A DNA stretch of 64,000 nucleotides, from NCBI GenBank assembly GCA_037783415.1, contig JAZGTN010000089.1, positions 2,418,001-2,482,000 of the forward strand, in the 5' to 3' direction. Below the pieces are notes generated by a model, which worked only from the letters and a program-made list of their open reading frames with translations, was not told the DNA's origin and did not search any database. The position numbers were made by a program, and so were the translations under genes. The DNA is from Leptasterias polaris. Taxonomy: Eukaryota > Echinodermata > Asteroidea > Forcipulatida > Asteriidae. Of the stretch, positions 1 to 13,400 are shown piece by piece; the first letter of the stretch is position 1; each line of letters starts with the position of its first letter.

Positions 1-764
1 GGCCAAGAAAGGTTCAGCAAACTCTTCCCTTCGCAGAGAGTTGGTCTTTCAATAATAACCGGCCAGCAACCTCAGAAACCACAGGTGCCTAATGAATAGA
101 AAGTATGCAACCAGTATGTGGCTATAGCCGTCACCTGACACCCTAACCTTCTATCAAGCCACGGCCATAGCTGTCATCAAGAGGTTAAACAGCTACTTGA
201 GTGAACAAATTGTCAACAGGAATGTTATTTAAACAAGTTTATAATGTGTATGTTTATCATTTAATTGCAATGTTGATATTTTTACATATCCAATTTCTTT
301 TGTAAATATCGATGAAAAAGTTGTCCCCAACCTCAAGGTTTTGAAACAATAGCTACACTTCTGCCATTGATGGAGTGCTTAAAATGACAATGTTTTGACG
401 TCATCTATGGGATGTTATTTTGCTATTGCAACAAAGCACAAAACAGAGCTCCCACAAATGACATGGTGACAGTACAAGGCTTTTTGCAAATCGTTCTGAA
501 ATTTCCTTATTGATTGAACACATTTCAATTAATTTCAGCCAAGTTCACTTGTTGCGGTTTTCGTTCAAGCTGGTCTTTAAGATAATATCTACATATTAAG
601 GTTTCAGCTTCATCAAGCCGTAGAGCAAATAATTATGCAGTGAAAAGAATAATCACACAAACAGGTAACCAACCAAAACTACATGCAAGTGTATAGGTTG
701 TAACTGGTTCTCTCATAATTAAAATAAATTACTGCACAATTGAGTCTCCGTCTGCCAAAACAAA

Positions 765-786
765 ACATACATACATACATACATAC
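765..786. repeat. (ACAT)n microsatellite
   Basis: About five perfect tetranucleotide units followed by a degenerate one, in the last visible spectrin intron. Confidence 0.9.
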
Positions 787-1047
787 AACAAGGTATTTAT
801 ATACCGCCATTCCATCTAGATCACGGCGGTTGTGATGAAGCAAAGTAAAAATAAAATAAAAATAAAACATCACTGTGTATAAAGATGCGTTTTGAGTCCT
901 TTATTGAAAGTGTGAATTGAAGCAGCAGAACGTAGAGAAGCAGACAAAGTGTTCCAAAGTTGGGGGGCAACAAATGAAAATGACCGGTCAGCAGCTGATT
1001 TGAGAGTGCGAGGGTGAATTGTGTGTACCGCTAGTCTAGTTTTGTCA

Positions 1048-1198
1048 GTTTCGACCCTAGTAGAGTCTTTCTCGAAGGCTAAGACTCTGCTAGGGTCGAA
1101 ACGTCAGGCCACTAACTTATTTTTTGCATTTATACCACAGGTCCTTTTGGTTGGTAAGCAGTTTGCAACAGCTAATTCTATTTTCTCAAAACAAAAAA
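1048..1198. repeat. repeat family D, short hairpin form
   Basis: Arms at 1048-1069 and 1081-1102 are inverted complements of 22 bases with one mismatch, separated by 11 bases. Downstream sequence (GTCAGGCCACTAACTT... to about 1198) matches the copy at 41459-41830, in which about 240 bp lie between the two arms. Confidence 0.75.
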
Positions 1199-1283
1199 TA
1201 ATAATACAAAATCTGAGGGTCAGCATTTTTCCTTCACAGCTTGATCATGGTTCTCCCAACTCTAATTTTCATGTCTTCCTTAC

Positions 1284-1430
1284 TTGTTTGGATCCACTAC
1301 GTCAAGGATAGACTGGAACTCTGGATCTTCTTGACCTTCCTCCACCATGGGAAGGTCGTAGCCGAGTGACCTCAAGCAAGACTTGAATTCCTTGTGCTCC
1401 AGGAAGCCTGTCTTATCCTTGTCGAAATGC
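1284..1430 (-). CDS. SPTAN1: alpha-spectrin coding exon 49, first EF-hand (residues 2272-2320)
   Basis: [48 protein letters not shown]. The first calcium loop is [12 protein letters not shown] with ligand positions 1, 3, 5 and 12 filled. The exon ends inside the second EF-hand loop (DPN) with donor AA|GTAAGG. The next exon is not found between 1 and 1283, so it lies left of the window. Confidence 0.96.
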
Positions 1431-4400
1431 CTTGGGAGATAAGTACATAAAGAATATTAATTTTCCAAACTTCAATCTAAACTTTAATTAATATATGCAC
1501 CTTTTGGTTTTATAAAATTTAGATCAGCACATTATGTTTAAAAAAACTAGACTTTTCAATGTTCTCGAAATAAAACTATTATGGAGGAAAGGGAAGAGGT
1601 TCTTAAGAAGGGAAGGGAAACTACTTCTACTATTTGAGTCTACAGAGTCAGACTCGACTCGGTACGCTGTGATCGATGGTTTTACCAATGTTAAAATTCA
1701 TCTATGCCATCCAGCCTGATCCTGTGCAGCACGAGAAGTCTGATTAAGTTTAAGGCCGATGGCCGTCGTCTTAAATCTGAGAAATGTAAATGCGGACCAG
1801 GTCTCTGCCCTGTTGAAAGGTTTCTGATGGCTGGTTTTGTGGGTTCAAGAAGACAGCAAGGGGCACCTCATGTCTCCGCACTGCATGGCCACTTAAGAGA
1901 AGGCGACTTCTCAGCAGGGGGATTGTGGCGGGTGTTACTGAATGTGCAAGCTCACAAGTCAACATTGGATAGCGAAAGGAAAGAAAAGTATCATAAATGA
2001 CCGACTTACTTGAACATCATGCTGAACTCCTTCAGAGACTCTTCGCTGACTCCAGTTGTGTTCCTGAAAAGGAAAGAAAAAAAATGTATACATTAAATCT
2101 CAAAAAATAATTGCCCAATATTACTAACAACTACTAGTATTCACCTCATATCCAGTCTGCAGCAAAACAGACTGCGTCAGTCCCCCTCAACATCCATAGA
2201 CATGCAAATTTACACATTCAAAGTTGAACAAACCTTGCCTTTGTATTTGTCTCTCTTGCAATTTCTGGCATTTTATTAGTCATCATTTATCTGACTATTT
2301 CATACAACTTCACACACACACACACCCAAGTGTGTAACAGCCTGCAATCGTGGACCCTCCTTTGTTCAACTCTTTGTGATAGCAACCGTGGACCACAATG
2401 CTTTCCTTTGTGATAGCAACCGTGGACCTATTGTCCTCTTTTGTTATAGGTCCCCGGTTTGAATGTGGTTACCTACTCACCCATACACACACACCCAAGT
2501 GTGTAACAGCCTGCAATCGTGGACCCTCCTTTGTTCAACTCTTTGTGATAGCAACCGTGGACCACAATGCTTTCCTTTGTGATAGCAACCGTGGACCTAT
2601 TGTCCTCTTTTGTTATAGGTTCCCTGTTTGAATGTGGTTACCTACTCACACATACATGTGTGTAAATACTGGCAATCGTGGACCCTCCTTTGTTCAACTC
2701 TTTGTGATAGCAACCGTGGACCACAATGCTTTCCTTTGTGATAGCAACCGTGGACCTATTGTCCTCTTTTGTTATAGGTCCCCGGTTTGAATGTGGTTAC
2801 CTACTCACACATACATGTGTGTAAATACTGGCAATCGTGGACCCTCCTTTGTTCAACTCTTTGTGATAGCAACCGTGGACCACAATGCTTTCCTTTGTGA
2901 TAGCAACCATGGACCTATTGTCCTCTTTTGTTATAGGTCCCCAGTTTGAATGTGGTTACCTACTCACACATACATACATGTGTGTAAATACTGGCAATCG
3001 TGGACCCTCCTTTGTTCAACTCTTTGTGATAGCAACCGTGGACCACAATGCTTTCCTTTGTGATAGCAACCGTGGACCTATTGTCCTCTTTTGTTATAGG
3101 TCCCCGGTTTGAATGTGGTTACCTACTCACACATACATGTGTGTAAATACTGGCAATCGTGGACCCTCCTTTGTTCAACTCTTTGTGATAGCAACCGTGG
3201 ACCACAATGCTTTCCTTTGTGATAGCAACCATGGACCTATTGTCCTCTTTTGTTATAGGTCCCCGGTTTGAATGTGGTTACCTACTCACCCATACACAAA
3301 AATCACTCAATTACCATCAATGAGTTAAAGTTTTAAGACACATGTATTGAATATTGGTAGGATGCACTTTGGAAATTCAATTTTATGATTGAACATCCTC
3401 CAAACCAAACCAATTTGTTGTAAAAGGTTTTCTTACAATAGACATTATGCATTGATGTTATCAAGCCGCCATCATAGAGATTAAATGATTGATGTTGACA
3501 TATCACAGTAACAAGAGTTGCTTTACTTCCATTTAACCAAATTAGATTTAGTGGGAAGTATCATACACACTACCTTAAAACAGAATTCTCCATATTTAAT
3601 GGGAATTTTCAACTTCCTCAACCAACTCAGCATAAAAACCCACATCCAGTTTCATAAATCTTGGTAAAATGAAGTCCAAAATCCTAACATAGTGGTTTCA
3701 GGGGAGACAAGAGAGAATACCAACCTGGCCTGTATCTGTTGTTCCAGGTTATGTTGCATGCGCATACCAAGCTGATCCAGTTGATCCCATTGCTGTGCAA
3801 GTCCAACAGTCGAGTGCTCAGTGTAACTACAAAAGACAAATTAAACATCAACATATTTCTGAAAACAATCTGGACCCAATTTCATAGAGCTGCTTAAGCA
3901 GAAAATACTGCTAACAAATTTCTGCTAAGCACAAACAAGCAGGATACCAGTCACAGATTGTGCATGTGACATGGTATTTTGGCTGGGAACCCTATTCTGG
4001 TTCAAGCATAATTTTGTTGTGCTAAGCTGCTCTTTGTGCTTAAGCAGCTCTATGCAATTGGGCACTGGTGGGTTTGGGTTGTCTTTTTATGGAGGAAATA
4101 TGAAGAGACCATTGAAGAGACCATTGAACTTAGCTGGCACTTCCATCAAAGAGCTGCCAACATTTGCATCTTTCAGTCAGGGAAATTTTGTCCAACAATA
4201 AGGGAGATATTTAGAACTACATTCAACGTAATAGGCATAAAGTTTCAATAATCAGGGAGATTTTGACATTAGTTCATCAGAACATGGAAAGATTGGTTTA
4301 TTTTGAGGGACCTTTCTGCAGAATCAGGGAGAGTTGGCATCTCTGCCATCAGAGATTTCTTTTCATGTAAATCACTATTCTGTAAATCACTATCCGAAGA

Positions 4401-7400
4401 TTCAGTCTTGCATTCACAACATCCCACTTCAATTTGACACTTTTACTCCAATCATGTTGGGCCAGAATTCCTGAGCTCATGAATCAAGTTATTCTGTTTC
4501 GACTGAACCTATGACATAAATTTGATGCATCTTAAAATTAATTTTACAAAAGCTTTCCTTTCTCTTACCGGTTATCCAGAATGAGTCTCTCCTCCATCTT
4601 CGCTCCTAGATCTTCAATCTTCCTCAGCTGACTCTTCTGAGACCGAACCTCAATGATCTTTTGCTGTTGGTGAAATAAGAGAAACGTTACACATGTTTGT
4701 AAATGATGGAACTATCACTAGCTCTTGGATTGTCTTCCCAACCATGCCAACTATGAAAAGTTTCAAAATCTACTTCAGAAAAGTAGACAAGTTTACTTAC
4801 TTTGAGGTTTTCCAGTTGGTTCTCCAGATTGCCTGATTCCTCCACCATAGCAACCCTAGATTAAAATCAATCAGAAAGAAATCTTATAAACAACCCAATA
4901 GTAACAAAGTTGTAAATGTCTTTCTTAAGTTTAAACATTATCCATGCATTGAATGATTGAATCTCCTCGTACTATACAAACGAATACTAAATCTCAATGC
5001 ATCTTACTCTACATTGACCCTTTGAACGCACGTCACACCCAGTGACTGTGCCACGCTCGCCATTTTGGGAGTCAGCCGGTAAGAATGTTAACGCTGCATC
5101 GCCTACACTGTATAACACACAGGGACATTGACTCCCAAAATGGCACAACCAAGATTATTGTGATGACGACGGCAGTTGAAATGGGTCGATATGTATTCTA
5201 CTTCCATTTAATTCTTTCACAAATTTTAAGTCAATATTTCCTGTAATGTAAATGTCAAACACAATCTTCATTTTTCTTTGAGCAAGTTGGGGTGAGAATC
5301 GTGTTTTGTTCTAAACATAACTGACTGCAGACCAATACTGTTGCCATCTTATTTTTCTACCATTCAAAACAATGTATCCATACTGAGGCACGAATGAAAA
5401 AAAAGAAGAGTATGGCCCATTTTTGAACGAAGAGAATTACTATCCGTTGTGGTAACAGGCTAACAACAGCATTCAGGAAACATGACTGAAGTCACGGCAA
5501 AATAATGAAGGTCTACATGTAAAACCAGGGGCTGATTTCACAAAGAGCTAAGATCGATCTTAATTGTGTTTCAATCTTAATTGCTAAGCTAAATGTGATG
5601 CAACAATAGAAATTACTATAGAGATATTGGCAGCTCATCTTAAGATGAATCTTAGTGCTTTGAGAAATCGAGCCCAGACATGAATGGCTATGTAGCAAAC
5701 AAATGTAGTTTTATATATTAATGCAATTGTTGACAGTCATTCTTTTCCAGCTGGTAACAAAAGTCCAACTGTTCAGACCAGGGTATGCTAAACTCCCAAT
5801 GTCGTTATCACCCCAACTTGCCCATTCTCTTGCATGCCATTCATTCCAAACTCCCAATACCATGCTCCTGGGGGTAAATGTTATGATACGTGTCCTCAAT
5901 ACTATGGGTTAATACCAGAATTCTTATATTAAATTATGTATTTTGTAATAGAGATTTGTAATACAGTTCTGCCATGATACATGTCTTCCCAATAAGTCCT
6001 GTTAAACAGACACATTGGGACACTTTTTCCCATAAAAATCAGTTTGACGTTTGGAGACACTAGGTGGCAACAGACTTTGTCCATTGTTCTCGGAAGTCTG
6101 TGCATGCTCAGATTTACGCAAACAATGGAAATTTACCTGGTAAGTTTGCTGCCACCTAGTGTTCCAAAGTCTCCCATTGTAATTTCAATAAATGCACATT
6201 GAAAATGAAAGAGTTTGAGAAGATTTGTTGAGCCTTTTAGAGATGCTTATTACAGTAATCTCAAAGTGTCTTTTTTCACTAATTTTTAACCCAGAAAATG
6301 ACATACAGTAGCAGTATTGTACTACAGAGTTCTTTGTTTCAAAAAGCCAATCATTTGATAATTTATGTAGCTATTACTACAGACCATGTAAATGACATCA
6401 CATGTTTACAAAAAGAGCCACAGATTTGGACACAGCTCATTTGAAGAACACATAAAATCTTATATTTCATGGCAATTGCAGCCGTCTGATTTTTATCGAT
6501 TTTTGAAATGAAGGAAGGGGGCATATCTCAAGACTTATTCAGCTGTTACTTTATAACTCAAATTTTTGTGAAAATTATGACTCAAAACTTAAAATTTTCC
6601 ATATATGACCAGTGCCGTACATTTCGCCTGCCAGGAAATGCCCTGAAATGTACAAGGTCCTTCTTTTTGTAAACAAAGGTTGCATGGCTAATGGGCATAT
6701 ATTGAATATCTTTAATGACCACTAATGATGAGACTACATGTACAGTACACTTGTAATAAACATTGTGGTTAGAGACTATGGTACATGTAGGAAACCTATC
6801 CGACCTTTATCAAGCTGTCACAACCCTGTCTTCTTCCCTACTGGAGATACTGATTTTCATAAAAGCAAAAAGGAACCAGACTATATTTCCCATCCAGCCT
6901 CAGTTTGGTACATGTTTTTTTATTAATTTTTTTTAATTTCATTTATTAATTCTGTATGTGAAGCCAAAGAATCTCAGAAAAGCAAACTTACTAGCCAAGA
7001 CAAAGGAGAGAAGACAAGGAATGAAGTTTCAGTTTTAGATGTGGGAGGAAAACCTCAGAAAATTATTCCAGAGAAAACCCACGTAGTCAGGTAGGGACTG
7101 AAAACCCAATCTACATAGTGCCCAAACAGTATTTGAACCGGGGACCTAGAAGTGAAAGACGAGGACAGAAACCACTACGACAATCCGACTGCCCCAAACC
7201 CGACCGGATTGAAACACAAAATAGGACAGCTTGATAAAGATCTACATGAAAAAAAAGGCATGGTCAGAACTTGTGTTGTTTGATAGTTTGTTGACAACAA
7301 AACTAATAATCAACTGGGTATGTAAAATGTCACATTCATATGCGTAGTTAGTTTTGATATTATTCAGTTTATCTGGGTAGCTTTGGCATGCACAAACAGT

Positions 7401-10400
7401 TCCTTTTTGCTTAAGGGTTCAAAATAAAAACTGTCATGCAGACAATTTTGTTTTCAGTTTATATCAATTTCCAAGAAGTCAATGCTAGACCAACTTGATT
7501 TTGTTCTTAATATACCAATTTTGATGGAGTCACAATCAGTCAACCTCTGTAAAATTCCTTCAAATGGTTTGTTCTTTCTCAAAACTTGAAAAAATGAAAA
7601 AACTATTTTTGTTTAATAAAGATTACAGAACTTTTCGTAACAGTGTTTCAAACTTGTACTTCCTTTGTATGCATTTGTTGTCTTGTTTGTGGTCACTTTT
7701 AATTATTATAAAATTTATCATTCTAAAAATTTGAGTTTGAGTTAGAATTTCAGGCATCAAGAACCCATGCATCATGCAATCTCCGAGAACTCTACGTTTC
7801 TTATTCGGAGAGGAAAAAAAGAAATTTGTCAGGCAAGGGGTATCTCAAGCCAAAAGACAGAAAGAAAGAAAGTAGTAACCCATTGATGAAGGTCCTGGAG
7901 TAGGAGGCAGAGAATTATTGCAGCCACGGTAGTACGTTACCAGGGTAACCCATAATAAAGACAAGTCATTGGTCAATAAGAAGAGACAGCAATAATTCCT
8001 TTATCACTGACGTTTCATTTTGTCCCCTTAAAAAAGAAACTTAAGCTTTTATTAGCAGGGTCCAATTTTATGGAGTTTAAGCACAAAATGTTGCTTAACA
8101 ATTTTCTGCTAAGCAAAAAGAGACAGTGGACCAGTCCACACATTGTACATGTCCAATGTTATTTTGACTGGTAACCTTATTCTTGTAAGCATAATTTTGT
8201 TTGGCTTAGCTACTTTTTGTGATTAAGCAGCTCTATTGTGGAGGAGGATGTTTGGGGTTTAGAATCCTCATCAACAATCTAACCAAATTAGGAATATATC
8301 CCCACTTTAAAATATAACACCACTTCAGAAATATGAGGAACAAAAAGCCTCTTTTTCAATCAATGGCCGTTTCCGAGACCAAACACAACAAGTGTCCAAA
8401 GGGCATTCATGCTCTGCATAAATGAATAGCCCCCATTCGTTCAAATTTTGTGAGGTTTTAAGGAGACAAAAAGCAACGTCAGTTATAGAGGAACTGCTAC
8501 AGAGACAGTGATGCAAAGGGTATTAGGAAAGAAAGAAAATACCAAAAGAAAGGGTGAGAAACAGAAGAAAACAAAATGATTGAAACAAGAGAATAACAGA
8601 GATCAGAGTTTGAAATTGTAAATTTGTATACAATACTTCAGTCGCTTGTTCATATTAACACAGTGATGTTATGTATTGTGCAGCCTCTTTCTTGCAATTA
8701 TTATTTTTCAAATTTAAAGTTATTTAACAGCAAAATATCATTTATTCAGTCTGGAAAGGAATATTATTAGATTTCATAAAAACGTTGTTGAAGTCATCTT
8801 TAACTATACAAGGCAATTTGTCTACCTGTTACACTCAATTTTGTTTTAAACGTAATAACAAATAAAGTTCACAAGATTCAGCAGCTTCAAGAAGAAAATT
8901 TAATCACACCTCGATGAAAAATGTTTACCATATTGTGTTTTACTTCAACAGATTAGGATGCACTCTGCACCATGACCTTTAACTTACGAACCCTAACCCT
9001 GAGCTTTTCCTCGGCGTGTTTCTTTTACAGGAAGCAAGATTAGCTCAACAAGGTAATTTAAGTCACATGTCGATCCAATATTTTCATACAATGACTGATG
9101 TATACAGATCAAAATGAACTTTGAACTATGAACTTTGACAAATGAACTTAGAACCCTGCACTTACCTGGATTCAGTAAGCCATGAGTGGAAGGTGTTGGC
9201 CAGCTGGGCAAACTGTTTACGGAAGCGATCATTCTCCTCCTGGCGTTCCATCTCTTTGTTCAGCTCTACCTCACGTTCACGGATGATCCTCTGGAGGTTA
9301 CGCCAGGTCTCCTCCAGTGCCTCCATGGTGAACCAAGTGTACCTTAAGTGGGAAATAAAAGAGAGTGGACAAATTACTCAAGAATCTTTTTGGTAAAAAG
9401 AGAGGATTAGAAGAACACTAAAGGGTTTTCAAAACTCGGGCCCAATTTCATAGAGCCGCTTAAGCAGAATTAAGTGCTTAACTATTTTCTGCTTTAAAAA
9501 AATAAAGCAGGATACCATTCACAGACTGTACATGTGACATGCTATTTTGAATGGTAATCTTATTCCGGACGTGTCGTGGCCGAGTGGATAAGAGCACCGA
9601 ACTCAAGCTTTGGTGTTTCTGATCAGCAGAGTGTGGGTTCGAATCCCAGTCGTGACGCGTGTGTCCTTAAGCAAGACACTTAACCACATGCTTCGTCCTT
9701 CGGATGGGACGTAAAGCCGTAGGTCCCGTGTGTTGTGTAATGCACGTAAAAGAACCCAGTGCACTTATCGTAAAAGAGAAGGGGTTCGCCCCGGTGTTCC
9801 TGGTTTGATTGGCTGCATATTGCGCCACAGCACCTTGTAAACCATTACATGGTGCTATGCAAAGGAATAGGTCTCATACTTCACAAAACGTAACTCCACA
9901 TACCTTGTAGGAAAAATACTGAGCGCTTTGAGACACCCATCGGGAGTAAAAAGCGCTATATAAGAACTGCGTATTATTATTATTATTATTATAGGTTTGT
10001 TGTGTTAAGCTACATTTTGTGGTTAAGCAGCTCTGAAATTAGGCCCTGGGCTTAGGCTTGGACTCCGGCTCTGAGCTTCGTTTGATGTTGAAAACACTGT
10101 AAACTGCTTAAAAATTGATGACGGAGCCAAAGTCGGAGCCGAAGCCCAAGCTGAAGTTTGGGATAAGGCCCAGGATTCATGAGTGGAAACCATAATCTCC
10201 TGTAAGGATTATCTGCGCCATCAGATGCGGGATGATTTCAGACTATAACGTAATGTTTTTAATGGTTTTTGACAGGTACCCCATCGTCCTTGCCACTCTT
10301 CTACAAATTTGGTCTTTGGGATGATCATCGATAATCTTAGATTTCCCAATTCAAAATTTCAAGACCACAGCACAGACAGCAAAAGCCAGAAAGAAAGTTT

Positions 10401-13400
10401 GTTGGACTTACGGGTTGGATGTGACGTTGTAGCTCTTGATTTGTTTGTCCAGGGCAGCAAGTTGTTTCAGATCATTCTGGGCGCTGCTCAGGGATGCAGT
10501 GAAGGCATCATGGGCTTCCTTCAAAGCCTGATTAAGAAGAAGCAAAACAATCAATCAAAGATTAGCCCACCTTTAAAGTGTAAAATATAAGAGGATCTAC
10601 AGAAGGTCTTAGTTCTCAGTTAGTGTAGAGTGTCCTAGCTCTAAGTTTAGTTCTCAAGAAGTATCTTACCTTGATTTCTTCCACCGAGTTACAGCGTACA
10701 GGGTCAGTCAAGTCCTCCTCAGCGTTCTCAAACCAACTGTTGAAAGCGGATGCCTTCTTGGCGAACAGCAGGAACAGATCCTCAACCTCACGGTACTGCT
10801 CCTGGGCTCTCAGAAGACGCTGGCGACGGTTGTTGGAATCAGACAGCAGCTTCTCCCACCTTAAGAAAATACAAACATTCTTAACTTAAGATGCTTTGAT
10901 CAGAAATAAAACTTTGCTATTTGACAAAAACAGGACCACAATTTGTTTAAACAAAATTTCTCTCCAGTTTTCCCACCACACTTTAAAGAAAAACACACAG
11001 AAAACCAACCATCTGTGTCTAGATAATTTTGCAAATCATTTGTTATTTTTAAGATTAAATAAATAATGCTCGCCCTGAAAAAATAGCAAGAATATAAATG
11101 AAACCAACAGCCAAAATCAAACCAAAAAATGCTCAATCTGAACACAGCCTAAATACCAATTAACAAACTTCATCGAGCAATAGACTTTTACCGTGCTGCC
11201 ACTGTTTTGCTCATGTTCCCTGTATCCAATAACAGTAATGAATGCTAATAACCATAGTACAAAAAGGAACCAAACTATTTCTCCATCCAGCCTCGGTTTG
11301 GTTACATTGATTTGAATGGGAAAAAATGAAGATGGCCGCACCATGCTTAAGGTCTATATTTGAGCAATATTTTACCTGGCGATAAGGTTGGCATGACGTT
11401 GCTGTATGGCAGGTGTCTGAACATGATTGGCAGCCACCAACTGATCCTTCAGAATAGTGATTTGAATGATACCTTCCTTCTCAAAGGCCTGAAGACCAGC
11501 ATCAAATGTTTCCTGTTGAACAAAAACAATAGTTCTGATAAATGTCTATCTTTAATGTTAGGAATACAACTGTCAGGTGTTTTGAATTGCATGGTAAAAG
11601 TTGTTCAGCATGGGCTTACACCTTGCCCCGATATGTGGCAGAGAGTGTCGTCCCCCGCCCCCCCCCCCCAAAAAAAAATATATTTTAACACTCTTTTTCT
11701 CTTGTACAGAAGTACCAACACCCTCTAAAAAATTCCTGAGATTCCCAGAACAAAATGAAGACACAATAGGAAGGGGGGGTGTACACCATCCCAAATATCG
11801 AGCACCAAATGTGGGTTAAATTCTAAATTAACAAATGAACCAAAGAACTACTAATACAGGTCTGAAAGAATGTAGAGATAATTTTCCTCCCAGAGGCTTA
11901 GACAAAGATTTGTTTTTTACCTGTTTGGTGAGCAGGGTCTGCACTGAGGACAAGTCCCGCCCGTAGTCATCAGAGCGAGCCATGCTCTCCTTGTCTCCGA
12001 TCCAAGACTCCACCACATCAGCCTTCCAGATAAACTGCAGGAAGGCAGAGTTCTCGTCCAGCTTGGCCTTACGGCGCTGAGCGGCTTGACCTAACTCATC
12101 AAACCTCTTCTGGAGGGAGTCGATACGCTGCTCCACAGCCTCAGATTTGTGGTTCTCCTAATGATTGAATTCAATACATTTAAGGTTAATCCAGTAACCT
12201 AACAACTATAGCTTACTGTACGGTGCCATGAGCAACGACCATTGGATTCTGGAGCCTTGTAAATTTAACGATTACTTGATTGGTTGATTAATTGATTGAA
12301 AAGGCATGAAACTACAACACCAAGGCTCTGTTTCACAATGAGCTAAGACTAATCTTAAGTTGTGTACCAATCTTAATTGCTAAGGAAAGTGCGATATCAC
12401 AATACACAACATTATGGTGATATTGGCATCTCATCTTAAGATGAATCTTCGTGCTTTGTGAAATCGGCCCCAGACCAGCTATGTAAACAGTCCGAAGTCA
12501 TGGGTATATTTACTATTATAGGATTAAGGGTTCAGTCTGCCGAGTTATAACAACAGCTATTGAGCACCACCACAATTTACATATAACGTATACGTATAAT
12601 ATTTACATCAAATAATAAACCACAAGGGAAACTGACTGGGTAAATTTTAAATGATTTTGGGTTGAACAAGGAAAAATTGACTAGAGCGGGATTTGAACCA
12701 ACGACCTCCGGATTGACGTGCCGGCGCTCTACCAACTGAGCTATCTATAATATTTACGTATAATATATGTAAGGCATTTGCAAAGCGCCACTACACCAAG
12801 AACGTAAAGCATTAGATTGGGTGTAAATAGTTTTTGATGCGCTTCTTAAATTTGCACAAAGAGTCAGATTCTCTGATGGAGATAGTTTGTGCATTCCAGA
12901 TTTGGGGAACAAAATGAGACAAGGTGCAATTTAATGCAGACTTGAGCATCCTGAAAGACACTTGTTTATGGTCGGGTCACACAGGATCTAAAAACAATAA
13001 GAATATGATATTATCCTATTCTTTAAACTTGTTTTGTAAATACAGTTGAAAGTGTGACAATAATGAAAGAAATGCCTACCGCCTGAATCAGTGTCTCCCC
13101 TTGGCGTTTGATGTCAGCAACACGTTCCTGATGTACATTGTAGTCCATGTCAAAGGCCTTGTGTTTCTTCTGGAGACCCTGTGGTTGAGAAAGAGTAAGG
13201 GTGGAGCAATCAGTTAACCACGATTCATATCAACTGATCATTTGATCTATAGTAGCCAAGCATACACGAACAAGTCAAGAGTGCTGTGGGTTTGTCCAAT
13301 GTGCTTCTTAGCTCAGCAGGCAGGTACAAACCTAACTAGGGTTATTTTTAATTCACTACTTCACATAAGGAGGGTCTTAAAATTTGAACACGTTCTAGAC

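Larger units (their letters stand above)
1..1283. other. left edge: alpha-spectrin intron, no exon found
   Basis: Checked on both strands for the rest of the EF-hand domain; nothing matching DGHVSLQEY or similar appears. Contents are a short ACAT run, a dispersed-repeat fragment at about 880-1020 and a hairpin repeat at 1048-1102. Confidence 0.7.
4856..9165. other. 4.3 kb intron between coding exons 44 and 45
   Basis: Besides the listed elements I see no exon with acceptable splice sites and matching phase. An open stretch on the minus strand near 8325-8516 has an acceptor but no good donor. Most of 7200-8050 and 8240-9100 is AT-rich unique-looking sequence. Confidence 0.6.

Noticed and set aside
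1048..1110. Hammerhead ribozyme
   Set aside because: A GAAAC-type segment follows a stem, but the essential CTGATGA core is missing in all copies in the window.
2398..3112. Open frames of about 75 codons within the tandem array
   Set aside because: They arise because the minisatellite unit happens to be open in one frame. The predicted peptides repeat the DNA unit and show no domain.
2325..3297. Possible CRISPR-like array
   Set aside because: Units of about 160 bp are nearly identical along their whole length, with no unique spacers, and the genome is eukaryotic.
8325..8516. Extra spectrin exon in the intron between coding exons 44 and 45
   Set aside because: It has a plausible acceptor, but no good donor and no resemblance to spectrin; the flanking exons already join in frame.
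9570..9655. Functional Leu/Ser tRNA gene on the plus strand
   Set aside because: The head is tRNA-like, but it is joined to a conserved SINE body and tail, and the acceptor stem is mismatched.
11573..11819. Proline- or glycine-run open frames on both strands
   Set aside because: Produced by a C homopolymer run at about 11655-11668 within an intron.
12690..12757. Functional tRNA gene on the minus strand
   Set aside because: A and B boxes are present, but the acceptor stem does not pair and the sequence continues into a repeated SINE body seen again at 26715-26960.
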